From Hyphomicrobiales bacterium (GTDB lineage Bacteria > Pseudomonadota > Alphaproteobacteria > Parvibaculales > Parvibaculaceae), in the NCBI GenBank assembly GCA_016124805.1, contig WGND01000004.1:62001-126000 (forward strand): a DNA stretch of 64,000 nucleotides, read 5' to 3'. Under the pieces are notes generated by a model. It made no database searches and was not told the DNA's origin. It saw only the letters and a program-made list of their open reading frames with translations. This document shows, piece by piece, positions 1 through 7,908 of this stretch. The stretch's first letter is position 1, and each line of letters opens with the position of its first letter. The position numbers and the translations under genes were made by a program.

Positions 1-1361
1 AAGGCATCACCTGTAATCTGCTCGACACGCCGGGCCATGAAGATTTCAGTGAAGACACCTATCGCACGCTGACCGCCGCCGACAGCGCCATCATGGTGAT
101 CGACGCGGCAAAGGGCATCGAGGCCCAGACGCTCAAACTTTTCGAGGTTTGCCGCCTGCGCGATGTGCCGATCATCACCTTCATCAACAAGATCGACCGC
201 GATGGCGTCGACCCCTATCAGTTGATGGACGAGATTGCCTCCAAGCTGGCGCTTGATACAGCGCCCATGGTCTGGCCGGCCGGCATGGGCGGCCTGCTGC
301 GGGGCATTTTTGATCCCGTGGCAGACCGGTTCATTCCCTATGAGAAGCCGGGCGGCGAAAAACACGAGGGCGAACCGCCAAGCCTCTCGGGTAACGCCAT
401 CGCTGAATATATGAATGCCGATGAACTCAGTGCATTCCGCGACGAGATGGAACTGGCGCGCGAAGGGTCGCCGGCCTTTGATCTCGATAGCTATCGCGCG
501 GGCCATCTGACACCGGTCTATTTCGGCAGCGCCCTGCGCCATCTCGGCGTGCGTGAATTGCTGCGTGCCGTCGTGAGCTTTGCGCCGCCGCCGCGCGCCC
601 AGCCATCCTCGCTGCGTGTCGTCGAGCCGACAGAGCCCAAAGTGTCCGGTTTCGTTTTCAAGGTGCAGGCCAATATGGACGCCAATCACCGCGACCGTAT
701 TGCCTTCATGCGCATCTGCTCGGGCAAGTTCAAACGCGGCATGCGCCTGCGGCTTTCCTCGAGTGGCAAGACCATCGGCGTCAACAATCCCATTCTTTTC
801 TTTGCGCAGGATCGCGAGCTGGTGGAAGAAGCCTATCCTGGCGACATCATCGGCATCCCCAATCACGGCACGATCCGTGTGGGCGACACGCTGACTGAAG
901 GCGAAGAGATGACTTTCACCGGCATTCCGAATTTCGCACCGGAAATCCTGCAGCGCATCCGTCTTGATGATCCGATGAAGATGAAGCATATGCGCCGCGC
1001 GCTCGAAAGCCTCGCTGAAGAAGGCGTGACGCAGGTCTTCCGGCCCGAAATTGGCGCCAACTGGATTGTGGGCGTTGTCGGACGACTTCAGCTGGAAGTG
1101 CTCATGGCCCGCATTGATGCCGAATATGGCATCAAGGTCAGTTTTGAGAATGCGCCCTTTGAAACGGCGCGCTGGGTGGAGGCCGACGACCCGGTCGAAT
1201 TGCGGCGCTTCACCGATGCCCATCGGGGCAATATGGCAACGGACCGCGATGATGCGCCGGTCTTTCTTGCCAAGAGCAATTGGGAACTCGGCTACACCGC
1301 CGAGAAGTGGCCGAAAATTCGCCTCACAGCGACACGTGAGCGCAAGGCTGCAGCAGCTTAA
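1..1361 (+). CDS. prfC: Peptide chain release factor 3 (5' truncated by window edge)
   Basis: RF3 is a translational GTPase that recycles RF1/RF2 from the ribosome after termination. The reading frame is open from base 3 and runs to a TAA at 1359-1361, so the N-terminus with the P-loop lies outside the window. The first visible residues contain the G3 motif DTPGHEDFSEDTYRTLTAAD, a signature of RF3 rather than EF-G. The G4 motif follows as NKIDRD, then a domain 2 beta-barrel and the C-terminal domain 3. The visible part is about 453 residues, consistent with a full protein near 530. MscS follows after 17 bases with an AAGGAAGG ribosome binding site between, so the two are probably cotranscribed. 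Function is near certain from these motifs. Confidence 0.95.
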   Translation, partial: GITCNLLDTPGHEDFSEDTYRTLTAADSAIMVIDAAKGIEAQTLKLFEVCRLRDVPIITFINKIDRDGVDPYQLMDEIASKLALDTAPMVWPAGMGGLLRGIFDPVADRFIPYEKPGGEKHEGEPPSLSGNAIAEYMNADELSAFRDEMELAREGSPAFDLDSYRAGHLTPVYFGSALRHLGVRELLRAVVSFAPPPRAQPSSLRVVEPTEPKVSGFVFKVQANMDANHRDRIAFMRICSGKFKRGMRLRLSSSGKTIGVNNPILFFAQDRELVEEAYPGDIIGIPNHGTIRVGDTLTEGEEMTFTGIPNFAPEILQRIRLDDPMKMKHMRRALESLAEEGVTQVFRPEIGANWIVGVVGRLQLEVLMARIDAEYGIKVSFENAPFETARWVEADDPVELRRFTDAHRGNMATDRDDAPVFLAKSNWELGYTAEKWPKIRLTATRERKAAAA

Positions 1362-1378
1362 AGGAAGGACAGACAGAC

Positions 1379-2515
1379 ATGGAATCGACACTGACCGAAC
1401 TCGAAAAGTTTTGGGAGATGGCGATGAGCGTCTGGCACACAGGCGTCTTTGGCCGTGATCTCGGCGACATCATTGTCGCCTTTTTGATTTTCGGCGCCTT
1501 CTATGTCCTCCGGTCACTTTGCACGCGCTTCGTGCTCTATCTGGTTCATCGTGCCTCCAGGAAGCGCGATGTTGATCTGAATGGCGGTTTCAGCCAGGCC
1601 GTTGTCGAACCGCTGAAATTTCTGTTCTTCATTCTCGGCTTTTTCTTCGCCACCCATTATCTGGGCTTTGAAGGCGTCTCGGCTGTCATTGTTGAAAATA
1701 TCAGTCGCTCGCTGATCGCCTTTGCAATTTTCTGGACCCTTTACAACGCCGTCACCCCGATTGGCGCACTCTTCCATCATGTTGATTCAATCCTGACGCC
1801 CGAGATTGTCAGCTGGATCATCACGGGTGCGAAGGTTGCCGTCATTCTGGTCGGTGGCGCCACGGTGCTGCAGATCTGGGGCATTCAGGTCGCGCCCATC
1901 ATTGCCGGTCTCGGACTCTTTGGTGTCGCCGTTGCGCTGGGCGCGCAGGACCTTTTCAAGAATCTGATTGGTGGTCTCTCCGTACTGGTCGAGCGGCGCT
2001 TTCATATTGGCGACTGGATCGCGGTCGATGGCGTGGTGGAAGGCATCGTCGAACGCATTGGTTTCCGGTCGACACTGATCCGCCGTTTCGACAAGGCGCC
2101 GGTCTATGTGCCCAATCAGCAGCTGTCCGATAATGCGGTTACCAATTTCACGGCCATGACCTATCGCCGGGTCTACTGGACGATTGGCGTGGAATATCGC
2201 ACCACCCATGACCAGCTCATCCAGATCCGTGATGAAATCACGAAATGGATTGATGAGAATGAAGCCTTCGTGCCGCATGAAGATGCCTCGCGTACGGTGC
2301 GCATTGACAGCTTCGGTGCTTCTTCCATTGACATCACGCTTATTTGTTTCACCCAGGCGCGCGACTATGCCGGCTGGATGGAGCACAAGGAAAACCTGGC
2401 CCTTGCCGTCAAGAAAATCGTTGAAGGCGCAGGCACAGGCTTTGCGTTCCCGAGCACGTCGCTTTATGTCGAGTCGATGCCCTCTTCCTTTGGCGGGTTC
2501 GACAAGCAGGACTGA
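1379..2515 (+). CDS. MscS-family small-conductance mechanosensitive channel
   Basis: 378-residue inner-membrane channel that opens on membrane tension and releases osmolytes during hypo-osmotic shock. Several hydrophobic segments (about residues 25-45, 75-100, 110-125 and 145-165) precede the pore-lining helix, where the Gly/Ala-rich stretch IIAGLGLFGVAVALGAQDL (about 175-195) is the MscS hallmark. It is followed by the beta-domain (GDWIAVDGVVEGIVERIGFR) and an alpha/beta C-terminal domain. The length fits MscS-type channels with one or two extra N-terminal helices. It lies 17 bases after prfC, with AGGAAGG as ribosome binding site. Its stop is only 8 bases from the stop of the convergent nitroreductase gene, and I see no terminator hairpin between them. 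The paralogue within the MscS family cannot be assigned from sequence alone. Confidence 0.92.
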   Translation: MESTLTELEKFWEMAMSVWHTGVFGRDLGDIIVAFLIFGAFYVLRSLCTRFVLYLVHRASRKRDVDLNGGFSQAVVEPLKFLFFILGFFFATHYLGFEGVSAVIVENISRSLIAFAIFWTLYNAVTPIGALFHHVDSILTPEIVSWIITGAKVAVILVGGATVLQIWGIQVAPIIAGLGLFGVAVALGAQDLFKNLIGGLSVLVERRFHIGDWIAVDGVVEGIVERIGFRSTLIRRFDKAPVYVPNQQLSDNAVTNFTAMTYRRVYWTIGVEYRTTHDQLIQIRDEITKWIDENEAFVPHEDASRTVRIDSFGASSIDITLICFTQARDYAGWMEHKENLALAVKKIVEGAGTGFAFPSTSLYVESMPSSFGGFDKQD

Positions 2516-2523
2516 GGCAGTCC

Positions 2524-3735
2524 TCAGACTTGCGTCACCCGCTCAACGGCACGGCGGGGGCTTGGATAGGCGGGACGTGTGGCATAGCCCGCCCGGAAGG
2601 AAAAGGTCGGCTGCCAGCTTTCATCGCCCGTGATGGCGTTGAGACGCGCGTCCGACAGCAAGGGATTGCCGAGTTCCAGCTCGCGGTCAGCCGTTTCCAC
2701 AGGCTGGTTGAGCGGATGCATGTCAATGCCTGCCGCTGTGGCCGCCAGATGCATGCGCTGCCAGACACGCCCAGCCGCAAGCGACTGCGCGCGATCCAGG
2801 CGATCGCGAACGGCGACAAATCCAAACAGGGCGGCGGTGGCGACATGGCTGTCTTCCGTCTGGGTCTCCCAGGTGGCATGAGCCTGTTCGGCGGGAAGCT
2901 TTGGCAGCATTTTGACAAATGCGGCAAATTCGGGTGTCAGCCCGACGCTGTCGAGCGTGAGACCACTTGCCTCACTGGCAATTTGGTCAGGGCTGTCACG
3001 AACCCAGGCATCGCTGTCGAGCACCATCTGACGGTCACGCCCGATCTCGCGTGTTGCCTCAATGACGGCTTGGCCGAAGGCCTCAAAGGTCACGCCCTCG
3101 CGATAGAGGAAGAGCCGGACATCGGCAGTGTCTGCCACGGTGGCCATCATCGCCGCCTCAAATGTGTCTGGTAGGCTGCGCGTCTTGTCATAGGGCGTGC
3201 GATTGGTGTGGCGATGGGGGATTTGTTCATAGAGTGGATCGCGCGCGGCGTCGGGTGCCGGGGTAAGCGAGATAGTGGCGGCATGGGCAAAGCCTTCGCG
3301 TGATGTGATGTCGCGCAGATTACCCGGCACCAGTTCGACACGTGTGGCATAGCCATTGGGAGCGGCAGCCAGCACCATATTCTCGATGGCGCAGCCAAGA
3401 CCCATATGCATTTCACGCAGGAACGGATCAAAGCTGCCGAGATGGCGGGCAAGGCTGGCATGAATTTCAATTGACTGATCGCTGACCTTGAAGAGCCATG
3501 GCTGGGTGTCATGTGGATTAGCGGCCAGAATGCCAGCCGCGACAAGCGCAAGCGGCGTGCCGGCATGTTCTGCGGCGTTCCATGTCTGCCAGGGTTCGTA
3601 AGCGGTTCCTGTGTGGGCTGAGAAGACACCGCGATCTTCCGCGCGCCAGGCCAAGCCGCCTATAACGGCAATGGTGACAACGCCCCCGGCACGCAGGAAG
3701 TTTCGGCGGCTCAGGCTCTTGCTTGAATTTGTCAT
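2524..3735 (-). CDS. Tat-exported nitroreductase-family (Acg-like) flavoprotein
   Basis: 403 residues. The N-terminus MTNSSKSLSRRNFLRAGG followed by a hydrophobic stretch is a twin-arginine signal, so the folded flavoprotein is probably exported to the periplasm. The body matches the duplicated nitroreductase fold of the Acg family: ANPHDTQPWLF, a variant of the SxxNxQPW FMN motif, lies near residue 70. The ATG at 3735 is chosen because AAGGAGAAAG lies just upstream; a start 14 codons earlier would run through the operator-like palindrome at 3751-3766. The tetR gene ends 48 bases upstream on the same strand, and both genes carry the same inverted repeat, so I infer that the TetR protein represses this gene. 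The substrate is unknown. Confidence 0.85.
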   Translation of the reverse strand: MTNSSKSLSRRNFLRAGGVVTIAVIGGLAWRAEDRGVFSAHTGTAYEPWQTWNAAEHAGTPLALVAAGILAANPHDTQPWLFKVSDQSIEIHASLARHLGSFDPFLREMHMGLGCAIENMVLAAAPNGYATRVELVPGNLRDITSREGFAHAATISLTPAPDAARDPLYEQIPHRHTNRTPYDKTRSLPDTFEAAMMATVADTADVRLFLYREGVTFEAFGQAVIEATREIGRDRQMVLDSDAWVRDSPDQIASEASGLTLDSVGLTPEFAAFVKMLPKLPAEQAHATWETQTEDSHVATAALFGFVAVRDRLDRAQSLAAGRVWQRMHLAATAAGIDMHPLNQPVETADRELELGNPLLSDARLNAITGDESWQPTFSFRAGYATRPAYPSPRRAVERVTQV

Positions 3736-3750
3736 GATCTTTCTCCTTGA

Positions 3751-3766
3751 GTCACCTGTCGGTGAC
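3751..3766. promoter_or_regulatory. Candidate TetR operator upstream of the nitroreductase gene
   Basis: Perfect inverted repeat GTCACC-TGTC-GGTGAC, directly upstream of the nitroreductase ribosome binding site. The same arms with a different 4-base centre recur at 4406-4421 over the tetR start. Repeated arms with a variable spacer indicate a protein-binding site. Assignment to the adjacent TetR protein is inference. Confidence 0.7.
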
Positions 3767-3783
3767 ATGTTGGGCAAATTTTT

Positions 3784-4413
3784 TTACGGGCAGGCATCGG
3801 CAAATGTGCCGTCAATCATCAGGTCAATCGTCTTGAACAGGCGCTCCCATCCGGCATGACTGCCGACATCGACGCCGCCATAGCGTTTGATGCTGCGCGA
3901 TCGGATGGCGAGATAGTCGATGGCTGCCCCAAGCAGGCCGGTCAGGGCGGGAATGTCGATTGCGCGGTTATCGGGATAGCGGGCGGCCATCTGTTCGAAC
4001 AAATCCAGGCTGCGTTTTTCACGCACCGTTTCCAGCGCAATGGTGAGCGGTGTGCGATTGGTTGTCTCAGCCGCCATGACGGAGAGCGTGACAGGGCGGC
4101 GGCGCATTTCGCGTGCGTGAAATCGCATACCCAGTTTCAGCGCATTCGGCAGGTCGGGCGCTTCGGCGGTGGCGGCAAGCATGTCTTCGACCTGCCACCA
4201 GAAGTCACCACGCTCGGCAAAGGCTTCATAGACACCATCAAGATCACCGAAATAGCGATAGATCAGCACCTTGTCGATGCCGGCTTCGCGCGCCAGCGCA
4301 TTGACGCCGACCCCGGCCAGCCCGTCGCGCAGGATCAGGCGGCCGATCGCATCAAGGATCGTTTGTTCCGTCTTGAGCCGGTCGCGCGGCGCGATTGTCG
4401 TTTTTGTCACCAT
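3784..4413 (-). CDS. TetR/AcrR-family transcriptional regulator
   Basis: 209 residues with the usual plan: an N-terminal helix-turn-helix (about residues 15-60, with LAREAGIDKVLIYRYFGD as the recognition-helix region, typical of TetR proteins) and an alpha-helical ligand domain to the C-terminus. The ATG at 4413 is preferred over one 17 codons upstream because the conserved family region begins close behind it. No clear ribosome binding site is visible, and the start codon lies inside the palindrome at 4404-4423. The gene is followed on the same strand by the nitroreductase and is divergent from dadA. The operator over its own start suggests autorepression together with control of the nitroreductase. 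The inducer is unknown. Confidence 0.88.
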   Translation of the reverse strand: MVTKTTIAPRDRLKTEQTILDAIGRLILRDGLAGVGVNALAREAGIDKVLIYRYFGDLDGVYEAFAERGDFWWQVEDMLAATAEAPDLPNALKLGMRFHAREMRRRPVTLSVMAAETTNRTPLTIALETVREKRSLDLFEQMAARYPDNRAIDIPALTGLLGAAIDYLAIRSRSIKRYGGVDVGSHAGWERLFKTIDLMIDGTFADACP

Positions 4414-4423
4414 GTGGTGACAA
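4404..4423. promoter_or_regulatory. Candidate autoregulatory TetR operator
   Basis: 20-base palindrome TTGTCACC-ATGT-GGTGACAA overlapping the tetR start codon. Its core arms are identical to those of the site at 3751-3766. A repressor here would block its own transcript and possibly affect divergent transcription towards dadA. Confidence 0.7.
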
Positions 4424-4536
4424 TTAGGCGTTCCGCGCGCTCCAGTCAAGAGGGACGCGATCAAAAAGATGGGTTGCGCTGCGGTGTGGAAGGTCTAAGT
4501 GTCAGGCATTGCTGACTGACTGTCGTGAGGCTTGTT

Positions 4537-5820
4537 GTGCGAATACTGGTTCTGGGCGCTGGCATTGTTGGTGTCGCCACGGCCCATGATCTGGCCGAGG
4601 ACGGCCATGAGGTAACATTGGTGGAGCGCCGCGAAGGCGCCGCGCTTGAAACAAGCCATGCCAATGGCGGACAGCTTTCAGCTTGTGAGGTCGCGCCATG
4701 GGCCGGACCCGAAGTGCCCTGGCTGGTGCTGAAATGGCTCGGCAGGCCCGACGCTCCCTTCAAATTGTCGCTGAAAGCCGATCCCGACCAGTGGCGCTTT
4801 CTCTGGCGCTTTCTGTTGCGCTGCCGGACATCGGCGCGGCACGAACGCATCGCGCCCAATCTGGAACTGGCGCTGTCGACACGGCACAGGCTCAATGAGA
4901 TCGAAGCCCAATGCGCTGAAGAGGGCCACCCGCTTGCCTATGACCGTCTCAACAGGGGCATTCTTCGGCTCTTCCACGACAAGGCCGCCTTGCAGGAGGC
5001 TGCCGAGCTGGCCCCGCGCCTGGAGGCAGGCGGCGTGTCGCAGAAAATCCTCGGTGCTGATGACTGCGTGGCGCTGGAACCGGCACTGGCCTCCAGCTTT
5101 CAGCGTGGCGAGATTGTCGGCGGCGTTTATGCGCCGGAGGATGGTAGCGGCGATGCGGCCCTTTTCACCCGCGCTCTCAGCGAGCGGGCAACACGCCTTG
5201 GCGTGAATTTTCGGCACGGGCTTACGGTCGCGCGGATTGTAGCAGAAGCCGGCCGGGTGACGGGCGTTGAGACTGATCAGGGTTTTCTGGACGCCGATGT
5301 CGTGGTGCTTGCCGCCGGTGTCGGCAGTGCGAGGCTCGCCAAGGGGCTGGGCATCTACCTGCCGGTCTATCCGCTGAAGGGTTATTCGGTGACGGTGCCT
5401 CTGGGCGATCAGGGCGCGGCCATGCCCCAGGTCAGCATTACCGACGAAGCCCGCAAGGTCGTGATCAGCCGCCTCGGCAACCGGCTGCGGGCGGCGGGCA
5501 AGGCCGAGATTGCCGGTTACGACCTCAATCTCGATCAGGCCCGCGCACGCTCGGTCTTCGGGGCGGTCGAAAGTCTCATGCCCCAGATCGCGCCGCTGGA
5601 AGGCGGCGCAGACTACTGGGCCGGCCTGCGACCCATGTCGCCCGATGGCAGCCCCGTCATCGGGCGCTCGGGGCGCTACCCGAATCTCTATTTCAATACC
5701 GGCCATGGCTCACTCGGCTGGACCATGGGGGCAGGCAGTGCCCGGCTGCTGGCCGATGTGATCGGCGGAAAGCTGCCGGAAACAGCGCTTGGCAGCTTTG
5801 GTCTCGACCGCTTCGGCTGA
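4537..5820 (+). CDS. dadA: D-amino acid dehydrogenase, small subunit
   Basis: 427-residue FAD enzyme that oxidises D-amino acids, classically D-alanine after racemisation of L-alanine, to 2-oxo acids and ammonia, passing electrons to the respiratory chain at the inner face of the membrane. The N-terminal ILVLGAGIVGVATAHDLAEDG is the Rossmann FAD motif (quoted over 20 residues at most; GxGxxG core at residues 6-11). It is followed by the DadA-typical HANGGQLS and, near the C-terminus, LRPMSPDGSPVIG and NTGHGSLGWTM. GTG at 4537 is chosen as start because GTGAGG lies 6 bases upstream and the protein then begins MRILVLG as in the family. GTG at 4525 is the alternative. No alanine racemase gene is adjacent. 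Confidence 0.92.
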   Translation: MRILVLGAGIVGVATAHDLAEDGHEVTLVERREGAALETSHANGGQLSACEVAPWAGPEVPWLVLKWLGRPDAPFKLSLKADPDQWRFLWRFLLRCRTSARHERIAPNLELALSTRHRLNEIEAQCAEEGHPLAYDRLNRGILRLFHDKAALQEAAELAPRLEAGGVSQKILGADDCVALEPALASSFQRGEIVGGVYAPEDGSGDAALFTRALSERATRLGVNFRHGLTVARIVAEAGRVTGVETDQGFLDADVVVLAAGVGSARLAKGLGIYLPVYPLKGYSVTVPLGDQGAAMPQVSITDEARKVVISRLGNRLRAAGKAEIAGYDLNLDQARARSVFGAVESLMPQIAPLEGGADYWAGLRPMSPDGSPVIGRSGRYPNLYFNTGHGSLGWTMGAGSARLLADVIGGKLPETALGSFGLDRFG

Positions 5821-5834
5821 TCAGTCCAAAAATG

Positions 5835-5900
5835 GTGCGTCGCACAAATTTTACTTGACTAAAAAGTGGGGGCTCCCTAAATATATTGCAGTGCACAAAA
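5835..5900 (+). promoter_or_regulatory. Possible PhaR-type sites flanking the phasin promoter
   Basis: Two TGC-rich motifs bracket the predicted promoter: GTGCG-T-CGCAC at 5835-5845, a perfect inverted repeat upstream of the -35, and TTGCAGTGCACAAAA at 5886-5900, just past the -10. Both continue as GCACAAA. TGC/GCA-rich repeats around phasin promoters are the known target type of the PHB-sensing repressor PhaR. Its binding here is inferred from motif resemblance only. Confidence 0.45.
5855..5883 (+). promoter_or_regulatory. Sigma70-type promoter of the phasin gene
   Basis: TTGACT at 5855-5860 and TAAATA at 5878-5883 with exactly 17 bases between. Transcription would start near 5890, leaving a leader of about 75 bases before the phasin ATG. 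Confidence 0.65.
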
Positions 5901-5964
5901 CGGCAGGCAATGCCTTCCGTGACATGCCCTCCTGGGGGGCGACACATGCCAAGGGAATATTGAT

Positions 5965-6285
5965 ATGACCGAATCCACGAAAAAAGCTGCGCCGAAATCG
6001 ACCCCCGCTGCGGACAAGAACCCGCTTGAAACGGCGTCGACCATCATGACTGATCTGGCCCGCACAAATTACGAATCCAGCGTCGAAACAGCCAAGGCTG
6101 TGATGGCGTCGACGGACCTGAAGAGCGCGTTCGAACTTCAGAACGAACTGTTCCGCACCACGCTGAAGCGCAACATGGATGCTGCTCGCGAACTCAACGA
6201 ACTCACAGTGGCCGCCATGAAGGACGCCATGGGTCCGATGACGGAAAAATTTACTGAGGCTTTCGAGAAGATGAAAGTCGCCTGA
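5965..6285 (+). CDS. Phasin family protein
   Basis: 106-residue protein of the phasin family, small amphipathic proteins that coat polyhydroxyalkanoate granules and influence granule number and size. The sequence is almost entirely helical and charged with no membrane segment. A Lys/Ala/Pro-rich N-terminus (residues 1-20) precedes the phasin helices, and FELQNELFRTTLKRNMD (about residues 52-68) with the following MTEKFTEAFEKM is typical. The ribosome binding site is AAGGGAA, about 8 bases before the ATG. The gene stands alone, with its own promoter upstream and a terminator directly downstream. No PHA synthase is in the window. Short phasin-like proteins may also have general stress roles, so granule binding is inferred. 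Confidence 0.85.
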   Translation: MTESTKKAAPKSTPAADKNPLETASTIMTDLARTNYESSVETAKAVMASTDLKSAFELQNELFRTTLKRNMDAARELNELTVAAMKDAMGPMTEKFTEAFEKMKVA

Positions 6286-6337
6286 GCCAAGAGCTCACGC
6301 GCACAGCTTTAGTTGCGTACCCCGTAAAGTTGCGTAG

Positions 6338-6371
6338 GGCCCGGTCTCCAGTCGAGATCGGGCCTTCTGTT
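6338..6371 (+). terminator. Rho-independent terminator after the phasin gene
   Basis: Inverted repeat GGCCCGGTCTC / GAGATCGGGCC with a 5-base loop and one mismatch, followed by TTCTGTTT. It lies 50 bases after the phasin stop. Confidence 0.75.
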
Positions 6372-6414
6372 TATCGCGGAGCGATACGGGTGTCGTTCCG
6401 CATTGCGCCTAGAG

Positions 6415-7212
6415 TCAGTTGTCTTTACCTGTCCCGAGACAGAAAGCGCGGGACTGCTTACCCGTCAGCAGCGTGCTTCCAGTCATTGAGGTGTGGGTCT
6501 GAACATAACAATATTGCCCTCCAGCCGTGATCGCATCCGGAGCTAATTGGGTCCGTCTTTCGCGCGTGCTCTCAATCCTGCGAAGCTCTTCATCGATGTC
6601 CGTAACGGTCGTTTCCTTGCCCATGATGCCGGCAATGGTCTGGCCGATAAACCCATCCTTGACGCTTACGAGCTTCATGTTCTCCGGATAGCTGTCGAAA
6701 AACACGATACCGCTGTCCGGGAGCCTTGCGATCTCCTGTTGAAGAGACTGGAGTTGAGAAGATGTCTCGGGCGTCGTGGCCAGATGGTAATGAAACGTCG
6801 GTTGCCAGTAGTCGCCGTCCTTTGTCGAGGACACAGCGGCAGGAGCCAATGGGATGTAGTCATCAGCGCCCTGAAGATAGATTTCATCCCCGGGCGGCAT
6901 CCTGTACAGCACCACTTCCCTCATCGGATAGGCCGATTTCGAATCTATGGAGAGTATTACAGTTTCGGAGGAATAGCCCTCCTTCGAATACGCAACCACA
7001 AAGGTCCCCGGTACGAAGGGGAGTTCGTAATGGCCGTCGGAATCTGTTGAAGTCTCGAACGCGGAATCGCCGATTTGAATTGAAGCGCCCTGCACAGGCT
7101 TGGAGAAATTATCCTTCACCTGGCCGCTGATGACTGGCTTTCCGTCGCAAGCTGCAAGAAACAAGATTGAAATGAGGATCGCACCGAACTGGTGGCTACG
7201 CGTGAATGGCAT
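6415..7212 (-). CDS. Lipoprotein with a carboxypeptidase-regulatory-like domain
   Basis: 265 residues. A signal peptide ends in the lipobox LAAC (Cys at residue 22), so this is a predicted lipoprotein. Residues about 28-95 (SGQVKDNFSKPVQGASIQI, then a DSDGHYELPFVPGTFVV stretch) match the carboxypeptidase regulatory-like beta-sandwich, usually a binding or structural module. The rest (about 100-265) I do not recognise; it ends with two cysteines that could form a disulfide. The start at 7212 is preferred because GGAAGGAG lies just upstream; the frame is open for 20 more codons. Codon use is less GC-rich than in the neighbours, which suggests later acquisition. It is surrounded by non-coding spacers on both sides, so it is probably monocistronic. 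Confidence 0.7.
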   Translation of the reverse strand: MPFTRSHQFGAILISILFLAACDGKPVISGQVKDNFSKPVQGASIQIGDSAFETSTDSDGHYELPFVPGTFVVAYSKEGYSSETVILSIDSKSAYPMREVVLYRMPPGDEIYLQGADDYIPLAPAAVSSTKDGDYWQPTFHYHLATTPETSSQLQSLQQEIARLPDSGIVFFDSYPENMKLVSVKDGFIGQTIAGIMGKETTVTDIDEELRRIESTRERRTQLAPDAITAGGQYCYVQTHTSMTGSTLLTGKQSRAFCLGTGKDN

Positions 7213-7422
7213 TTCTGGGCTCCTTCCCCCGATGGAGGCCTCAACCATGCATGACAGGGGAGCCAGGCGCAAGGCTGGCTAGGAAACTGTGCGAACAAGC
7301 ACGCAAAAAGCCCAGTGCTCGTTGTTGAGACCCGGAGCTTGTTTCATTTTCGTTGCGATACACTAGAGAAGTGCCGGTGAAAAATCGTCAGATGACAGCG
7401 CGCTCCTTGTCCGCGTGCGTGA

Positions 7423-7908
7423 CTAGCGGTGGCGCAGCGAGAAGACGCTGACGCTGCCATCCGCGCCCGGCTGATAGGCATGGGTGAAGGTGCCAACCGC
7501 GCGCTTGTAAATATCGGGCGTGATATTATCGGCCACTTCAAGCGCATCAAAACCGACGCGGATCATATATTGGAACTGATCGCGCAGGACATTGCCCACG
7601 GCGCGGATCTCGCCCTTATAGCCATAGCGCTCGCGCAGCAGGCGGGCATAGGAATAGGCGCGGCCATTGCGATAGGCCGGGAACTCCAGCGCAACGACGG
7701 CGAATTTGTCAAGATCATCGGCAATGACGCTCGGCTCCTGACCGCTTTTGAGGCGGACGCCCAGCGGCGTATTGCGTTCGCTCAGGCTGTCGCGCTCGGC
7801 CTGCCAGCGCTCCAGCGAAACAATGATGGAACCCTCGGGCAGTTCGGCATCATCTTCAACCGTGGCAAAGCTGTCGGAGACGAATTCGCCCTTCTTAATG
7901 AGTTGCAT
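7423..7908 (-). CDS. DUF934 protein, sulfite/nitrite reductase partner
   Basis: 161 residues, DUF934 family. Members are almost always encoded next to the ferredoxin-type sulfite/nitrite reductase in alphaproteobacteria, and a role in assembling or supporting that enzyme is assumed but not proven. Typical family features are the N-terminal MQLIKKGEF, the central VVALEFPAYRNGRAYSYARL (about residues 95-115) and RERYGYKGEIRAVGNVLRDQ. The ATG at 7908 has AGGAG 7 bases upstream and overlaps the end of cysI by 14 bases, indicating translational coupling. In most relatives cysH follows; here transcription runs instead into the spacer at 7213-7422 and then a lipoprotein gene. Confidence 0.88.
   Translation of the reverse strand: MQLIKKGEFVSDSFATVEDDAELPEGSIIVSLERWQAERDSLSERNTPLGVRLKSGQEPSVIADDLDKFAVVALEFPAYRNGRAYSYARLLRERYGYKGEIRAVGNVLRDQFQYMIRVGFDALEVADNITPDIYKRAVGTFTHAYQPGADGSVSVFSLRHR

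Noticed and set aside
2516-2523. Bidirectional terminator between mscS and the convergent nitroreductase gene
   Set aside because: Only 8 bases separate the stops, and no hairpin with a T-run is seen there or in the adjacent gene ends.
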